Source of the DNA: Falsiroseomonas sp050563525
GTDB lineage: Bacteria; Pseudomonadota; Alphaproteobacteria; Acetobacterales; Acetobacteraceae
DNA length: 64,000 nucleotides
Direction: 5' to 3'
Assembly (NCBI RefSeq): GCF_050563525.1
Contig: NZ_JBNXUN010000007.1
Span: 62,001 to 126,000, forward strand
Below the pieces are notes generated by a model. The model searched no databases. It was not told the origin of the DNA and was given only the letters and a program-made list of their open reading frames with translations. Position 1 is the first letter of the stretch. Every line of letters begins with the position of its first letter. Position numbers and translations under genes: made by a program. Of the stretch, positions 52,169-59,435 are shown piece by piece.

Positions 52169-53658
52169 AACCGCTGCATGTCGTCGTGGTCGGCGCCGGG
52201 ATGGGTGGGCTGGCCGCGGCGACGGACCTCGCCCGGCGCGGCGCCCGCGTCACCGTGCTGGAACGCGCCGCGACGCCGGGCGGCAAGATGCGGCATGTGC
52301 AGGCCGGCGGCGCCGCCATCGATGGCGGCCCCACCGTCTTCACCATGCGCTGGATCTTTGCCGGACTGTTCGAGGATGCGGGGCGACGGCTGGAGGATTT
52401 TCTCCAACTGCACCAGGCCGACATCCTGGCACGGCATGCCTGGCGTGCCGGCGGGCGGCTGGACCTGTTCGCGGATGTGGAACGCTCGGCGGACGCCATC
52501 GGTGATTTTGCGGGCGCCCGCGACGCGCAGGGCTATCGCGACTTCACCGCCCGCAGCGCCGACATCTTCCGCACATTGGAGAAGAACTTCATCGCGGCGC
52601 AGCGTCCCTCCCCGCTCGACCTGGTGCGCCGTGTCGGGCGACTGGATGCACTGTGGCGGACCATGCCCTGGGCGACGATGTGGCAGGCTCTCGGCGGGCA
52701 TTTCACCGACCCCAGGCTGCGCCAGTTGTTCGGGCGCTACGCCACCTATTGCGGCTGTTCGCCGTTCCTGGCGCCGGCCACGCTGATGCTGGTGGCGCAT
52801 GTCGAACAGGACGGCGTCTGGCTGGTGCAGGGCGGCATGCGCCGGGTGGCGGAGGCGATCCGCAACCTCGCCGAAAGCCAGGGCGCGACCTTCCGCTTCG
52901 GCGCCGATGTGCTGGACATCGTGGTGGAGCGCGGCCGCGCCGCCGGCGTGCGGCTGGCGGATGGGGAGGTGATCGCCGCCGATGCGGTGGTGTTCAACGG
53001 CGACGTGGCGGCGCTGGGCCAGGGGCTGCTCGGCGGCGCCGCGCGACGTGCGGCGCGGGACACGCCGCGCGCTGTACGGTCGCTGTCCGCCGTCACCTGG
53101 TGCGTCAACGCGCCAACGCGCGGCTTTCCGCTGACCCACCACAACGTCTTCTTCGCCGAGGACTACGCCGAGGAATTCGCCGCCATCTTCCGCCGCCGCG
53201 GCATCACCGCGGCCCCAACTGTCTACATCTGCGCCCAGGATCGCGGCCATGGGGCGGTGGCGGAGGGGGCGCCGGAACGCCTGCTGCTGCTGGTCAACGC
53301 GCCGGCCGATGGCGACCTGGGCGAGATGCCGGAGGCCGCGCTGCACGACCTGCAAACCCGCAGCCTGGCCCTGCTGCGCGCCTGTGGGCTGGAGGTGGCG
53401 GCGGATGCGTCCAACACCACCACGACCACGCCCGCCGGCTTCCACGCGCTGTTCCCGGGCAGCGGCGGCGCGCTGTACGGCCGCGCCAGCCACGGCGCCA
53501 CCGGCACCTTCGCACGGCCCGGCGCCGCGTCCCGCCTGCCCGGCCTTTATTTGGCTGGTGGCTCCGTCCATCCCGGCCCCGGCATCCCGATGGCGGCGAT
53601 GTCCGGGCGGCTGGCGGCGGCGCGGCTGCTGGAGGATACGGCCTCGCGCCTCGGCTGA
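52165..53658 (+). CDS. crtD: carotenoid 3,4-desaturase CrtD
   Basis: 497 aa of the phytoene-desaturase family. FAD site VVVVGAGMGGLAAATDLA, then TPGGKMRHV and GGPTVFTMRWIF (CrtD-type rather than CrtI-type), and the C-terminal LYLAGGSVHPGPGIPMAAMSG. Introduces the 3,4 double bond into 1-hydroxycarotenoids in spheroidene/spirilloxanthin-type synthesis. No ATG, GTG or TTG lies before the FAD strand; CTG at 52165, overlapping the preceding stop as CTGA, is the likely start, or GTG at 52186 with a truncated FAD strand. crtC, crtF, crtB and crtE are not in the window. Confidence 0.85.
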   Translation: MKPLHVVVVGAGMGGLAAATDLARRGARVTVLERAATPGGKMRHVQAGGAAIDGGPTVFTMRWIFAGLFEDAGRRLEDFLQLHQADILARHAWRAGGRLDLFADVERSADAIGDFAGARDAQGYRDFTARSADIFRTLEKNFIAAQRPSPLDLVRRVGRLDALWRTMPWATMWQALGGHFTDPRLRQLFGRYATYCGCSPFLAPATLMLVAHVEQDGVWLVQGGMRRVAEAIRNLAESQGATFRFGADVLDIVVERGRAAGVRLADGEVIAADAVVFNGDVAALGQGLLGGAARRAARDTPRAVRSLSAVTWCVNAPTRGFPLTHHNVFFAEDYAEEFAAIFRRRGITAAPTVYICAQDRGHGAVAEGAPERLLLLVNAPADGDLGEMPEAALHDLQTRSLALLRACGLEVAADASNTTTTTPAGFHALFPGSGGALYGRASHGATGTFARPGAASRLPGLYLAGGSVHPGPGIPMAAMSGRLAAARLLEDTASRLG

Positions 53659-53676
53659 CGCGCCGGCGCTACCGGT

Positions 53677-55203
53677 TCAGCGGGAACGCGCCGCGGCCAT
53701 GGTGCTGCCATGCGGCACCACCTGATCCAGGATCTTGGCCGAGGACACCACGCCCGGCACGCCGGCGCCCGGATGCGTGCCGGCGCCGACCATGAACAGG
53801 CCCGGCAGATCCTCACTGACATTGTGCGGGCGGAACCAGGCGGACTGGAACAACTGCGGCTCCAGCGAGAACGCGGCGCCCTGCACCGACAGCAGGCGGT
53901 CGCGGAAATCCAGTGGCGTCAGGATGCGGGAGGTGACCAGGCTGGCGCCGAGCCCCGGCAGCACCGTGTCCTCCAACCGTTGTTGAATGGCGGCGCGATA
54001 GGGTTCCGCCTGCACCGCCCAATCCGTGCCGCTGCCGAGGTGCGGCACCGGCGACAGCACGTAGAAACTGTCGCAGCCCGGCGGCGCCAGCGACGGATCA
54101 GTGGCGGTGGGCCGGTGCAGGTACAGCGAGAAATCCTTGGACAGGATCTTTCGCTTGAAGATGTCGGTCAACAATTCGTTGTAGCGCGGGCCGAGCACCA
54201 TCGTGTGGTGGTAGACATCCTCGAAGCGCCGGTTCGTGCCGAAATACCAGACGAAGAGGCTCATCGAGTAGTTCGCCCGCGCGACCTTCGCATCGGTCCA
54301 GCGGCGGCGCTTGTGCTCCGACAGCAGCTTCGTATAGGTCCATCCAACATCGGCGTTGGAGACCACGATATCGGCCTCCAGCGTCTCGCCGCCGCTGAGG
54401 CGGACGCCGGATGCGCGCCCGTCCCGCACCGTTATCTGCTCGACCTCCGTGTCCAGCCGCAGCGTGCCGCCGAACTGCCGGATCAGCCCGACCAGGCCGT
54501 CCACCACGGCGCCCATGCCGCCCATCGCATAGTGCACGCCGTGGATGCGTTCCAGATGCGCGATCAGGCAGTAATAGGCCGTGGTGTTCAGCGGATTGCC
54601 GCCGATCAGCAGCGGGTGGAAGCTGAAGGCGATGCGCAGCTTCTCGTTGGTGAAATAGTCGCCGACCTTGCCGAACACGGTCCGGTAGCCCTGCAGGCGC
54701 AGCATGTCCGGCACGGCGCGCAGCAGGGTCGACAGCTTGTGGAAAGGCTGGTCGGCCAGCTTGGCGAAGGCGACTTCGAAGATCTTCTCGCTGTCACCGA
54801 TGAAGCGCTCGAAGCCCGCCAGATCCTCCGGCGCGATGCGGGCAATCTCGGCCCGGGTGGCGTCGAGGTCGGCGCTGCAGTTCATCACCGTGCCGTCGTC
54901 GAAGCGGATCCGGTAGAACGGGTTCATGCTGCGCAGGTCGATGTCGTCCGCCATGCGGCGCCCGGCGAGCGTCCACAGTTCCTCGAGCAGGTAGGGCGCG
55001 GTGATGATGGTGGGGCCGGCATCGAAGGTGAAGCCATCCTGCCGGTAGACGTAGGCGCGGCCGCCCGGCGCATCCAGCTTCTCCACGATCGTCACGCGCC
55101 AGCCGCGTGCGCCGAGCCGGATGGCGGCGGCAAGGCCGCCAAAGCCGGCGCCGATCACCACCGCATGCGGGCGCGTGTCCTGGTGCAGGTCGATGCCATC
55201 CAT
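53677..55203 (-). CDS. crtI: phytoene desaturase CrtI
   Basis: 508 aa. FAD site AVVIGAGFGGLAAAIRLGARG, then DAPGGRAYVYRQDGFTFDAG and the CrtI-type TIITAPYLLEELW. The C-terminus has LFMVGAGTHPGAGVPGVVSS. Makes neurosporene or lycopene from phytoene at the membrane; the number of steps cannot be told from sequence. It is convergent with crtD, 18 bp apart. No crtB follows it, unlike the usual crtIB pair. ATG 55203. Confidence 0.92.
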   Translation of the reverse strand: MDGIDLHQDTRPHAVVIGAGFGGLAAAIRLGARGWRVTIVEKLDAPGGRAYVYRQDGFTFDAGPTIITAPYLLEELWTLAGRRMADDIDLRSMNPFYRIRFDDGTVMNCSADLDATRAEIARIAPEDLAGFERFIGDSEKIFEVAFAKLADQPFHKLSTLLRAVPDMLRLQGYRTVFGKVGDYFTNEKLRIAFSFHPLLIGGNPLNTTAYYCLIAHLERIHGVHYAMGGMGAVVDGLVGLIRQFGGTLRLDTEVEQITVRDGRASGVRLSGGETLEADIVVSNADVGWTYTKLLSEHKRRRWTDAKVARANYSMSLFVWYFGTNRRFEDVYHHTMVLGPRYNELLTDIFKRKILSKDFSLYLHRPTATDPSLAPPGCDSFYVLSPVPHLGSGTDWAVQAEPYRAAIQQRLEDTVLPGLGASLVTSRILTPLDFRDRLLSVQGAAFSLEPQLFQSAWFRPHNVSEDLPGLFMVGAGTHPGAGVPGVVSSAKILDQVVPHGSTMAAARSR

Positions 55204-55228
55204 CACGGGGCGTCCTTCTTGGCGTTGA

Positions 55229-55666
55229 TCACGTGAGGCCGCGTGTCGCGAGTGCAAGGACGACGTAGCGGCCCGTCTTGGCGATCGCGACCAGCAGCAG
55301 GAAGCGGCCGAACGGCTCGCGCATCACGCCCGCCGCCAGGGTCAGCGGGTCGCCGATGACAGGCGCCCAGGACAGCAGCAGCGACCAATGGCCCCAGCGC
55401 CGGTACCAGCCCGTGGCACGGTCCAGCGCCGCGGGCTTCACCGGGAACCAGCGCCGGTCGCGCCAGCGCACCACCTGCCGGCCAAGCCACCAGTTGATGA
55501 CGGAGCCCAGCGTATTGCCGAGGCTGGCCACCGCCACCAGCAGCCAGGCCGGTTGTTCGCCGAGCAGCAGCAGGCCCACCAGCACGGGCTCCGACTGCAT
55601 GGGCAGCAGGCTGGCCGCGCCGAGCGCCACCAGGAACAGGCCGCCAAGTTCCGCAAGCGCCGACAC
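55229..55666 (-). CDS. YqaA/SNARE-associated (DedA-like) membrane protein
   Basis: 145 aa with about four hydrophobic segments. A PF09335-type core: LGGLFLVALGAASLLPMQSEPVL and SLGNTLGSVINWWLGRQV, then LSWAPVIGDPLTLAAGVMREPF. DedA-type proteins act as lipid or undecaprenyl-phosphate flippases; its role near puf genes is unclear. GTG start at 55666. It follows pufC across a strong hairpin and precedes crtI by 25 bp. Confidence 0.75.
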   Translation of the reverse strand: MSALAELGGLFLVALGAASLLPMQSEPVLVGLLLLGEQPAWLLVAVASLGNTLGSVINWWLGRQVVRWRDRRWFPVKPAALDRATGWYRRWGHWSLLLSWAPVIGDPLTLAAGVMREPFGRFLLLVAIAKTGRYVVLALATRGLT

Positions 55667-55683
55667 GCAAACTCCCCATGCAG

Positions 55684-55725
55684 CCGGACGGCCGGTCCTG
55701 CGCGAAGGCAGGGCCGGCCGTCCGG
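55684..55725 (-). terminator. strong hairpin after pufC
   Basis: Two 18-bp arms, 55684-55701 and 55708-55725, pair at 17 of 18 positions with a 6-base loop. It lies just below the pufC stop (55757) in the direction of transcription and could end or protect the puf message. Confidence 0.7.
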
Positions 55726-55756
55726 GTCTCGTTGCGCGGGCAGCGGCCCGCGAGGT

Positions 55757-56830
55757 TCATCGCGGTGCGGCGGAGGCCGCGCGCAGCGCCTCCTGCGATA
55801 CCGTGTTCAGCTCCGGGTAATCCTGCAGCATCGGCGCACCGTAGAAGGGCCGGTTGGCACCCTGGTGGCAGGTGGCGCAGTTGATCTTCAGCGCATCGCC
55901 CGCCGGACCCAGGCGCGGCATGTGCGGACCCTCGGCCGGTCCACGCGGATTGGCGACCCAGAGCGGCGTCAGCGGCACCACGTAGTCGTTGTTCAGCTCC
56001 CGCACCATGCGGATGCCGTGCCAGGCGGTGAGGCGCGCCGGTGGGCTCTGCGACCAGTTCGCGAAGGACCGGCTGTTGTGGCAGTAGGTGCAGTTCACGC
56101 CGAGTCCCTGGCTCATATGGATCATCAGCGCGTAGGTCCACTCCGTCTGCATCGTGTCCGCGGGATTGGTGCCCGGGCGGGTCGCGGTGCTGATGACGCG
56201 GATCTCGTTGTCCTCCAGCAGGTAGGGCGTGAAGGGGTTGCCGGGCAGCGAGCTGAGGTTGGACACCGGGGAGGCGATGTTCTGGCCACGTGGTTCCTGC
56301 AGCCCGTTCTGCGGCAGCACCGAGGTCGACCACACCGCCGCCGGGACCGGCCGGCCACGGTGGCAGGTGTAGCAGGTGACGCCGGCGTTGCCGACATGCG
56401 GCGTCCAGTCGGCGTTGATGCGCGCCGTCATCTGCAGCATCCGCCGCGTGACGACCTTCGTGTAGACTTCGTCGGAGGCCATGTTCTCGACGTTGTGGCA
56501 GTAGGCGCAGCCCTGCTCCGGCGCGATCCATTCGGTCATCGCCTGCATGATGCGGCCGAACTGCGCGATGCTGAGCTCGCCCAGCACCTGCACGTTCTCG
56601 TAGATTTCCCGCGCCCGTTCGCCTTCGTTGTCGGCGGCTTCCGGGGCCTCGGGGATCTGGTTGGCGGCCAGCCGCACGCGCTGGGCGCGGGGGTTGACCA
56701 CCTGTTCCATGGCGGTGCCGCGGAAGCCCACCTGCGTGGTGGCGACCGGTGGGCGTTCGAAGGTCATCAGCACGATCACGACGCAGAGGGCTGCGGCGAA
56801 GACCAGGCCAACGCGTGCCGTGAGGCTCAT
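55757..56830 (-). CDS. pufC: photosynthetic reaction-centre tetraheme cytochrome c subunit PufC
   Basis: 357 aa with four CxxCH haem sites: CAYCH, CYTCH, CTYCH and CATCH. An N-terminal uncleaved-looking helix (VGLVFAAALCVVIVLM) anchors it in the membrane, facing the periplasm. It donates electrons to the oxidised special pair. Its ATG overlaps the pufM stop (ATGA, 56827-56830). Last gene of puf. Confidence 0.95.
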   Translation of the reverse strand: MSLTARVGLVFAAALCVVIVLMTFERPPVATTQVGFRGTAMEQVVNPRAQRVRLAANQIPEAPEAADNEGERAREIYENVQVLGELSIAQFGRIMQAMTEWIAPEQGCAYCHNVENMASDEVYTKVVTRRMLQMTARINADWTPHVGNAGVTCYTCHRGRPVPAAVWSTSVLPQNGLQEPRGQNIASPVSNLSSLPGNPFTPYLLEDNEIRVISTATRPGTNPADTMQTEWTYALMIHMSQGLGVNCTYCHNSRSFANWSQSPPARLTAWHGIRMVRELNNDYVVPLTPLWVANPRGPAEGPHMPRLGPAGDALKINCATCHQGANRPFYGAPMLQDYPELNTVSQEALRAASAAPR

Positions 56831-57855
56831 CGCGGTGCTCCCTGCGTGGTGCCGGGCGTCGCGGCCGGCGTGGCGGCAAGGGCGGGGTCGAGGACGACCG
56901 GCTCCCACACCTGCGGATAGGGCGGCGCGAAGTGGCGGTCGACGGCCCAGAGGTACCAGTTGTCCACCACCGTGCCGGTCAGCAGGATGCCGATGCCACC
57001 GGTGATCGGGGTGAGGACGGCGAACCACCAGGCCCAGCGATGGATGCTCTCGAAGCTGGCGTTGAAGCCCATGCACCAGCGCCAGAACAGCGCACCACGC
57101 TCGGCCGCCGTGCCACGGTCCAGCACCAGTTCGATCTCACGCTCACCGCCGTAGCGGCCCAGCGCCAGGATGGTCGCGCCGTGCATGGCGAACAGCAGCG
57201 TGGAGCCATAAAGGAACACGATCGAAAGCGCGTGGAACGGGTTGTAGAACAGGTTGCCGTAGCGGATGGAAAACGCCGCGGTCCAGTCCAGGTGCGGGAA
57301 GATGCCGAAGGGCACGGCTTCCGCCCAGCTGCCCATCAGTACCGGGCGGAAGAAGCCCAGCACCAGGTACAGCCAGATGGCAGCGGCGAAGGCCCAGGCC
57401 ACATGTGTGCCCATGCCGAGCGCCCTGGCGCGGCGATAGGTGCGCGCCCACCACAGCAGGATGGAGACCGTGAGGCAGAAGCCGGCGACGATCCACCAGC
57501 CACCTTCCCGCAGCGGTGGGATGCGCAGGCCGTATTCCGCGGGCGGCGGCTCCAGCGCCAGCCAGAACAACTGGCGGACGAATTGAACCGGGTCCCAGTT
57601 CACCGAGGCCAGCATGTTCAGGCCGATGATCTCGAAGGCGATGAAGCCGAAGACGATCGACAGGATGCCGAGCGAGCCGAGATAGATCGGGCCAACCTGC
57701 GCATCACCGATCATCCCGAACAGCGTGACGAAGCGGGACGTGCCTTCGCGCGGCGTATGGCCGCTGAGTTGCCCCCTGCTGCCCATCGGCACGCCCGGGT
57801 AGGGCACGGGCCCCCGGACCTGCACGCGGGTGAAGAGGTTCTGGTATTCGGGCAT
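56827..57855 (-). CDS. pufM: photosynthetic reaction-centre M subunit
   Basis: 342 aa. Typical start MPEYQNLFTRVQVRG, five membrane helices and conserved FGIFPHLDWTAAFSIRYGNL, with FNASFESIHRWAWWFAVL late in the protein. Binds bacteriochlorophylls, bacteriopheophytin, quinone and iron with PufL. The C-terminal extension beyond the fifth helix (VVLDPALAATP and further) is usual in PufC-containing organisms. Confidence 0.96.
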   Translation of the reverse strand: MPEYQNLFTRVQVRGPVPYPGVPMGSRGQLSGHTPREGTSRFVTLFGMIGDAQVGPIYLGSLGILSIVFGFIAFEIIGLNMLASVNWDPVQFVRQLFWLALEPPPAEYGLRIPPLREGGWWIVAGFCLTVSILLWWARTYRRARALGMGTHVAWAFAAAIWLYLVLGFFRPVLMGSWAEAVPFGIFPHLDWTAAFSIRYGNLFYNPFHALSIVFLYGSTLLFAMHGATILALGRYGGEREIELVLDRGTAAERGALFWRWCMGFNASFESIHRWAWWFAVLTPITGGIGILLTGTVVDNWYLWAVDRHFAPPYPQVWEPVVLDPALAATPAATPGTTQGAPR

Positions 57856-57876
57856 GTGCGTTTTCCCCCTTCGCCT

Positions 57877-58701
57877 TCAGCGCCAGATCGGCAGGTTGAG
57901 CCACCAGCCCCACCAGGCCGGCCAGCCTTGCGTCCAGAACGGCCCGCTGATGACGATGCAGACCGCGCTCCAGAACCCCGCCGACAGGGCCAGGAACAGG
58001 CCGAGGCGGTGGATGCCGAGCGTGCCGATCGAGTAGCCGATCAGGTCGCGGAAATAGGTGTTCTCGTGCTCCGCGGTCTTCACCACCTCGCCGGGTGCGG
58101 GGTTCAGCGCGGACAGCACGAGGCCGCCATGCATCGACAGCGCGAGTGTGGTGGTGAAGAAGAAGGTCACCGCCAGCATGTGCGCCGGGTTGTAGTGGAA
58201 GTGCAGGTGCTGGTAGCCGACGTTCGACACCCAATCGAGGTGGCTGAAGATGCCGTAGGGAAAGCCATGCCCCCAGGCGCCCATCAGCACGGGCCGGATG
58301 ACGACCAACGTGATGTAGGCGAACACCGCGACGCCGTAGGCAACGGGGATGTGGTATCCCATGCCCAGCTTGCGGGAGATTTCCACCTGTCGCAGCGCCC
58401 AGGACACGAAGGCGCCGATGGCGCAGATCGTGATGGCCTGCCACAGGCCGCCCTGTCCCATCGGTGCGAGCCGGAGACCGTAGCTGAGGTCCGGCGGCGC
58501 GATGTTGATGAGCCAAGGGTTGAAGGTTCCGCCCATGGCGGCACCCATCAGGATCAGGCCGACACCGATGAAGGTGAAGAAGGCCGTGGTGACCCCGAAG
58601 AAGCCGATCCAGAACGGGCCTATCCAGAAGTCGAACAGGTCGCCGCCCACCAGGGTGCCCCCGCGGACGCGATATTTCCGCTCGAAACTTAGTATCGCCA
58701 T
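57877..58701 (-). CDS. pufL: photosynthetic reaction-centre L subunit
   Basis: 274 aa. Starts AILSFERKYRVRGGTLVGGD, with five helices and family landmarks VLMGAWGHGFPYGIFSHLDW and NVGYQHLHFHYNPAHMLAV, which hold ligand histidines. Pairs with PufM. 21 bp separate it from pufM. Confidence 0.96.
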   Translation of the reverse strand: MAILSFERKYRVRGGTLVGGDLFDFWIGPFWIGFFGVTTAFFTFIGVGLILMGAAMGGTFNPWLINIAPPDLSYGLRLAPMGQGGLWQAITICAIGAFVSWALRQVEISRKLGMGYHIPVAYGVAVFAYITLVVIRPVLMGAWGHGFPYGIFSHLDWVSNVGYQHLHFHYNPAHMLAVTFFFTTTLALSMHGGLVLSALNPAPGEVVKTAEHENTYFRDLIGYSIGTLGIHRLGLFLALSAGFWSAVCIVISGPFWTQGWPAWWGWWLNLPIWR

Positions 58702-58760
58702 CGCATGACGCTCCCAATTGGGCGGGGCAACCGCCCGCCTGCCCGTGTCGTCGTCCTCGA

Positions 58761-58797
58761 CAGCGGGCGAGGCCCGCTGTGCTTGCCTCGCCCGCTG
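58761..58797 (-). ncRNA. puf intercistronic mRNA-stabilising hairpin between pufA and pufL
   Basis: Perfect 12-bp arms, CAGCGGGCGAGG (58761-58772) and CCTCGCCCGCTG (58786-58797), with a 13-base loop, in the 126-bp gap between pufA and pufL. In other phototrophs this position holds hairpins that protect the pufBA segment of the message so that LH1 is made in excess over the reaction centre. Confidence 0.75.
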
Positions 58798-58827
58798 CCG
58801 CGGAGCGACACCGGCGCCTTCGCCCTG

Positions 58828-59013
58828 CTAGCGCATGGCTCCGACCGGCTGCCCCGGGGTGAAGGTCGCGGGCGTCGCGCACCAGCCCCAATGGTCGCAG
58901 TAGCGCGGCGATGCGAGCACGACGACGTGCAGCAGCCCCGACACGGCGATCACGCCGACCATCGCCAGGAACAGCGATCGCCGCGGGTCAACAACCATCC
59001 AAATCTTATGCAT
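58828..59013 (-). CDS. pufA: light-harvesting LH1 alpha subunit
   Basis: 61 aa with one helix. MHKIWMVVDPRRSLFLAMVG at the start and LLHVVVLAS hold the family pattern, with H29 as bacteriochlorophyll ligand. The C-terminal tail is unusual in having two cysteines, C39 and C45, and W42/W44. AGGAG lies upstream of ATG 59013. Follows pufB. Confidence 0.93.
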   Translation of the reverse strand: MHKIWMVVDPRRSLFLAMVGVIAVSGLLHVVVLASPRYCDHWGWCATPATFTPGQPVGAMR

Positions 59014-59095
59014 GATCTTCTTCTCCTAGCTGAACTCGGGCCCGTTTAAACTCAGGCCCGGACCGGCGGCACGATTGCCGCTGGTCCGGCATCAC

Positions 59096-59275
59096 TCAGA
59101 AGAAGCGCCAATCCGGCGGGACCACGGAATTCCCGTAGACCAGCGGCCGCCACAGCCACACCAGGATATGTGCGCCCATCGATGCGAAGACGGAGAAGGC
59201 CCAACCCTGGATCAGCAGGGAATGAATCTCGCGCGCCTCGCCTTCGGTCAGGCCAGTCTTTGAACCTTCGGCCAT
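59096..59275 (-). CDS. pufB: light-harvesting LH1 beta subunit
   Basis: 59 aa. GLTEGEAREIHSLLIQGW and SMGAHILVWLWRPLVYGN, with the conserved histidines H18 and H36 eighteen residues apart, the second a bacteriochlorophyll ligand. GGAGG lies 8 bp before ATG 59275, which favours it over ATG 59281. First gene of puf; the 160-bp gap to bchZ has no pufQ. Confidence 0.93.
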   Translation of the reverse strand: MAEGSKTGLTEGEAREIHSLLIQGWAFSVFASMGAHILVWLWRPLVYGNSVVPPDWRFF

Positions 59276-59339
59276 GATCATGACCTCCAACTTGCCTTTC
59301 GGCCGCCACCGCGCTGATCCCGCGCGGCTGGGATGGAAC

Positions 59340-59355
59340 CGGCGGGAAACCGCCG
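59340..59355 (-). promoter_or_regulatory. stem-loop in the bchZ-pufB gap
   Basis: CGGCGG (59340-59345) and CCGCCG (59350-59355) form a 6-bp stem around GAAA in the pufB leader (59276-59435). It may be a processing or attenuation structure, or a weak terminator after bchZ. No convincing promoter was recognised in this gap. Confidence 0.4.
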
Positions 59356-59435
59356 AGGCCGACCCGTTGCCCGAGACGCTGTGCCGGTGATGGCACCAGA
59401 GGCTCGGGCGGCGGGATCGGGGTGATGCAGGCGCG

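Noticed and set aside
49570..53658. 1362-codon plus-strand open frame spanning the P450 antisense, the membrane protein and crtD
   Set aside because: Only the part from about 52165 has coding sense (CrtD); the rest is antisense to the P450 or out of frame with the membrane-protein gene, a result of high GC with few stops.
59276..59435. possible pufQ gene before pufB
   Set aside because: The 160-bp gap is too short and no coding frame resembling PufQ is present.
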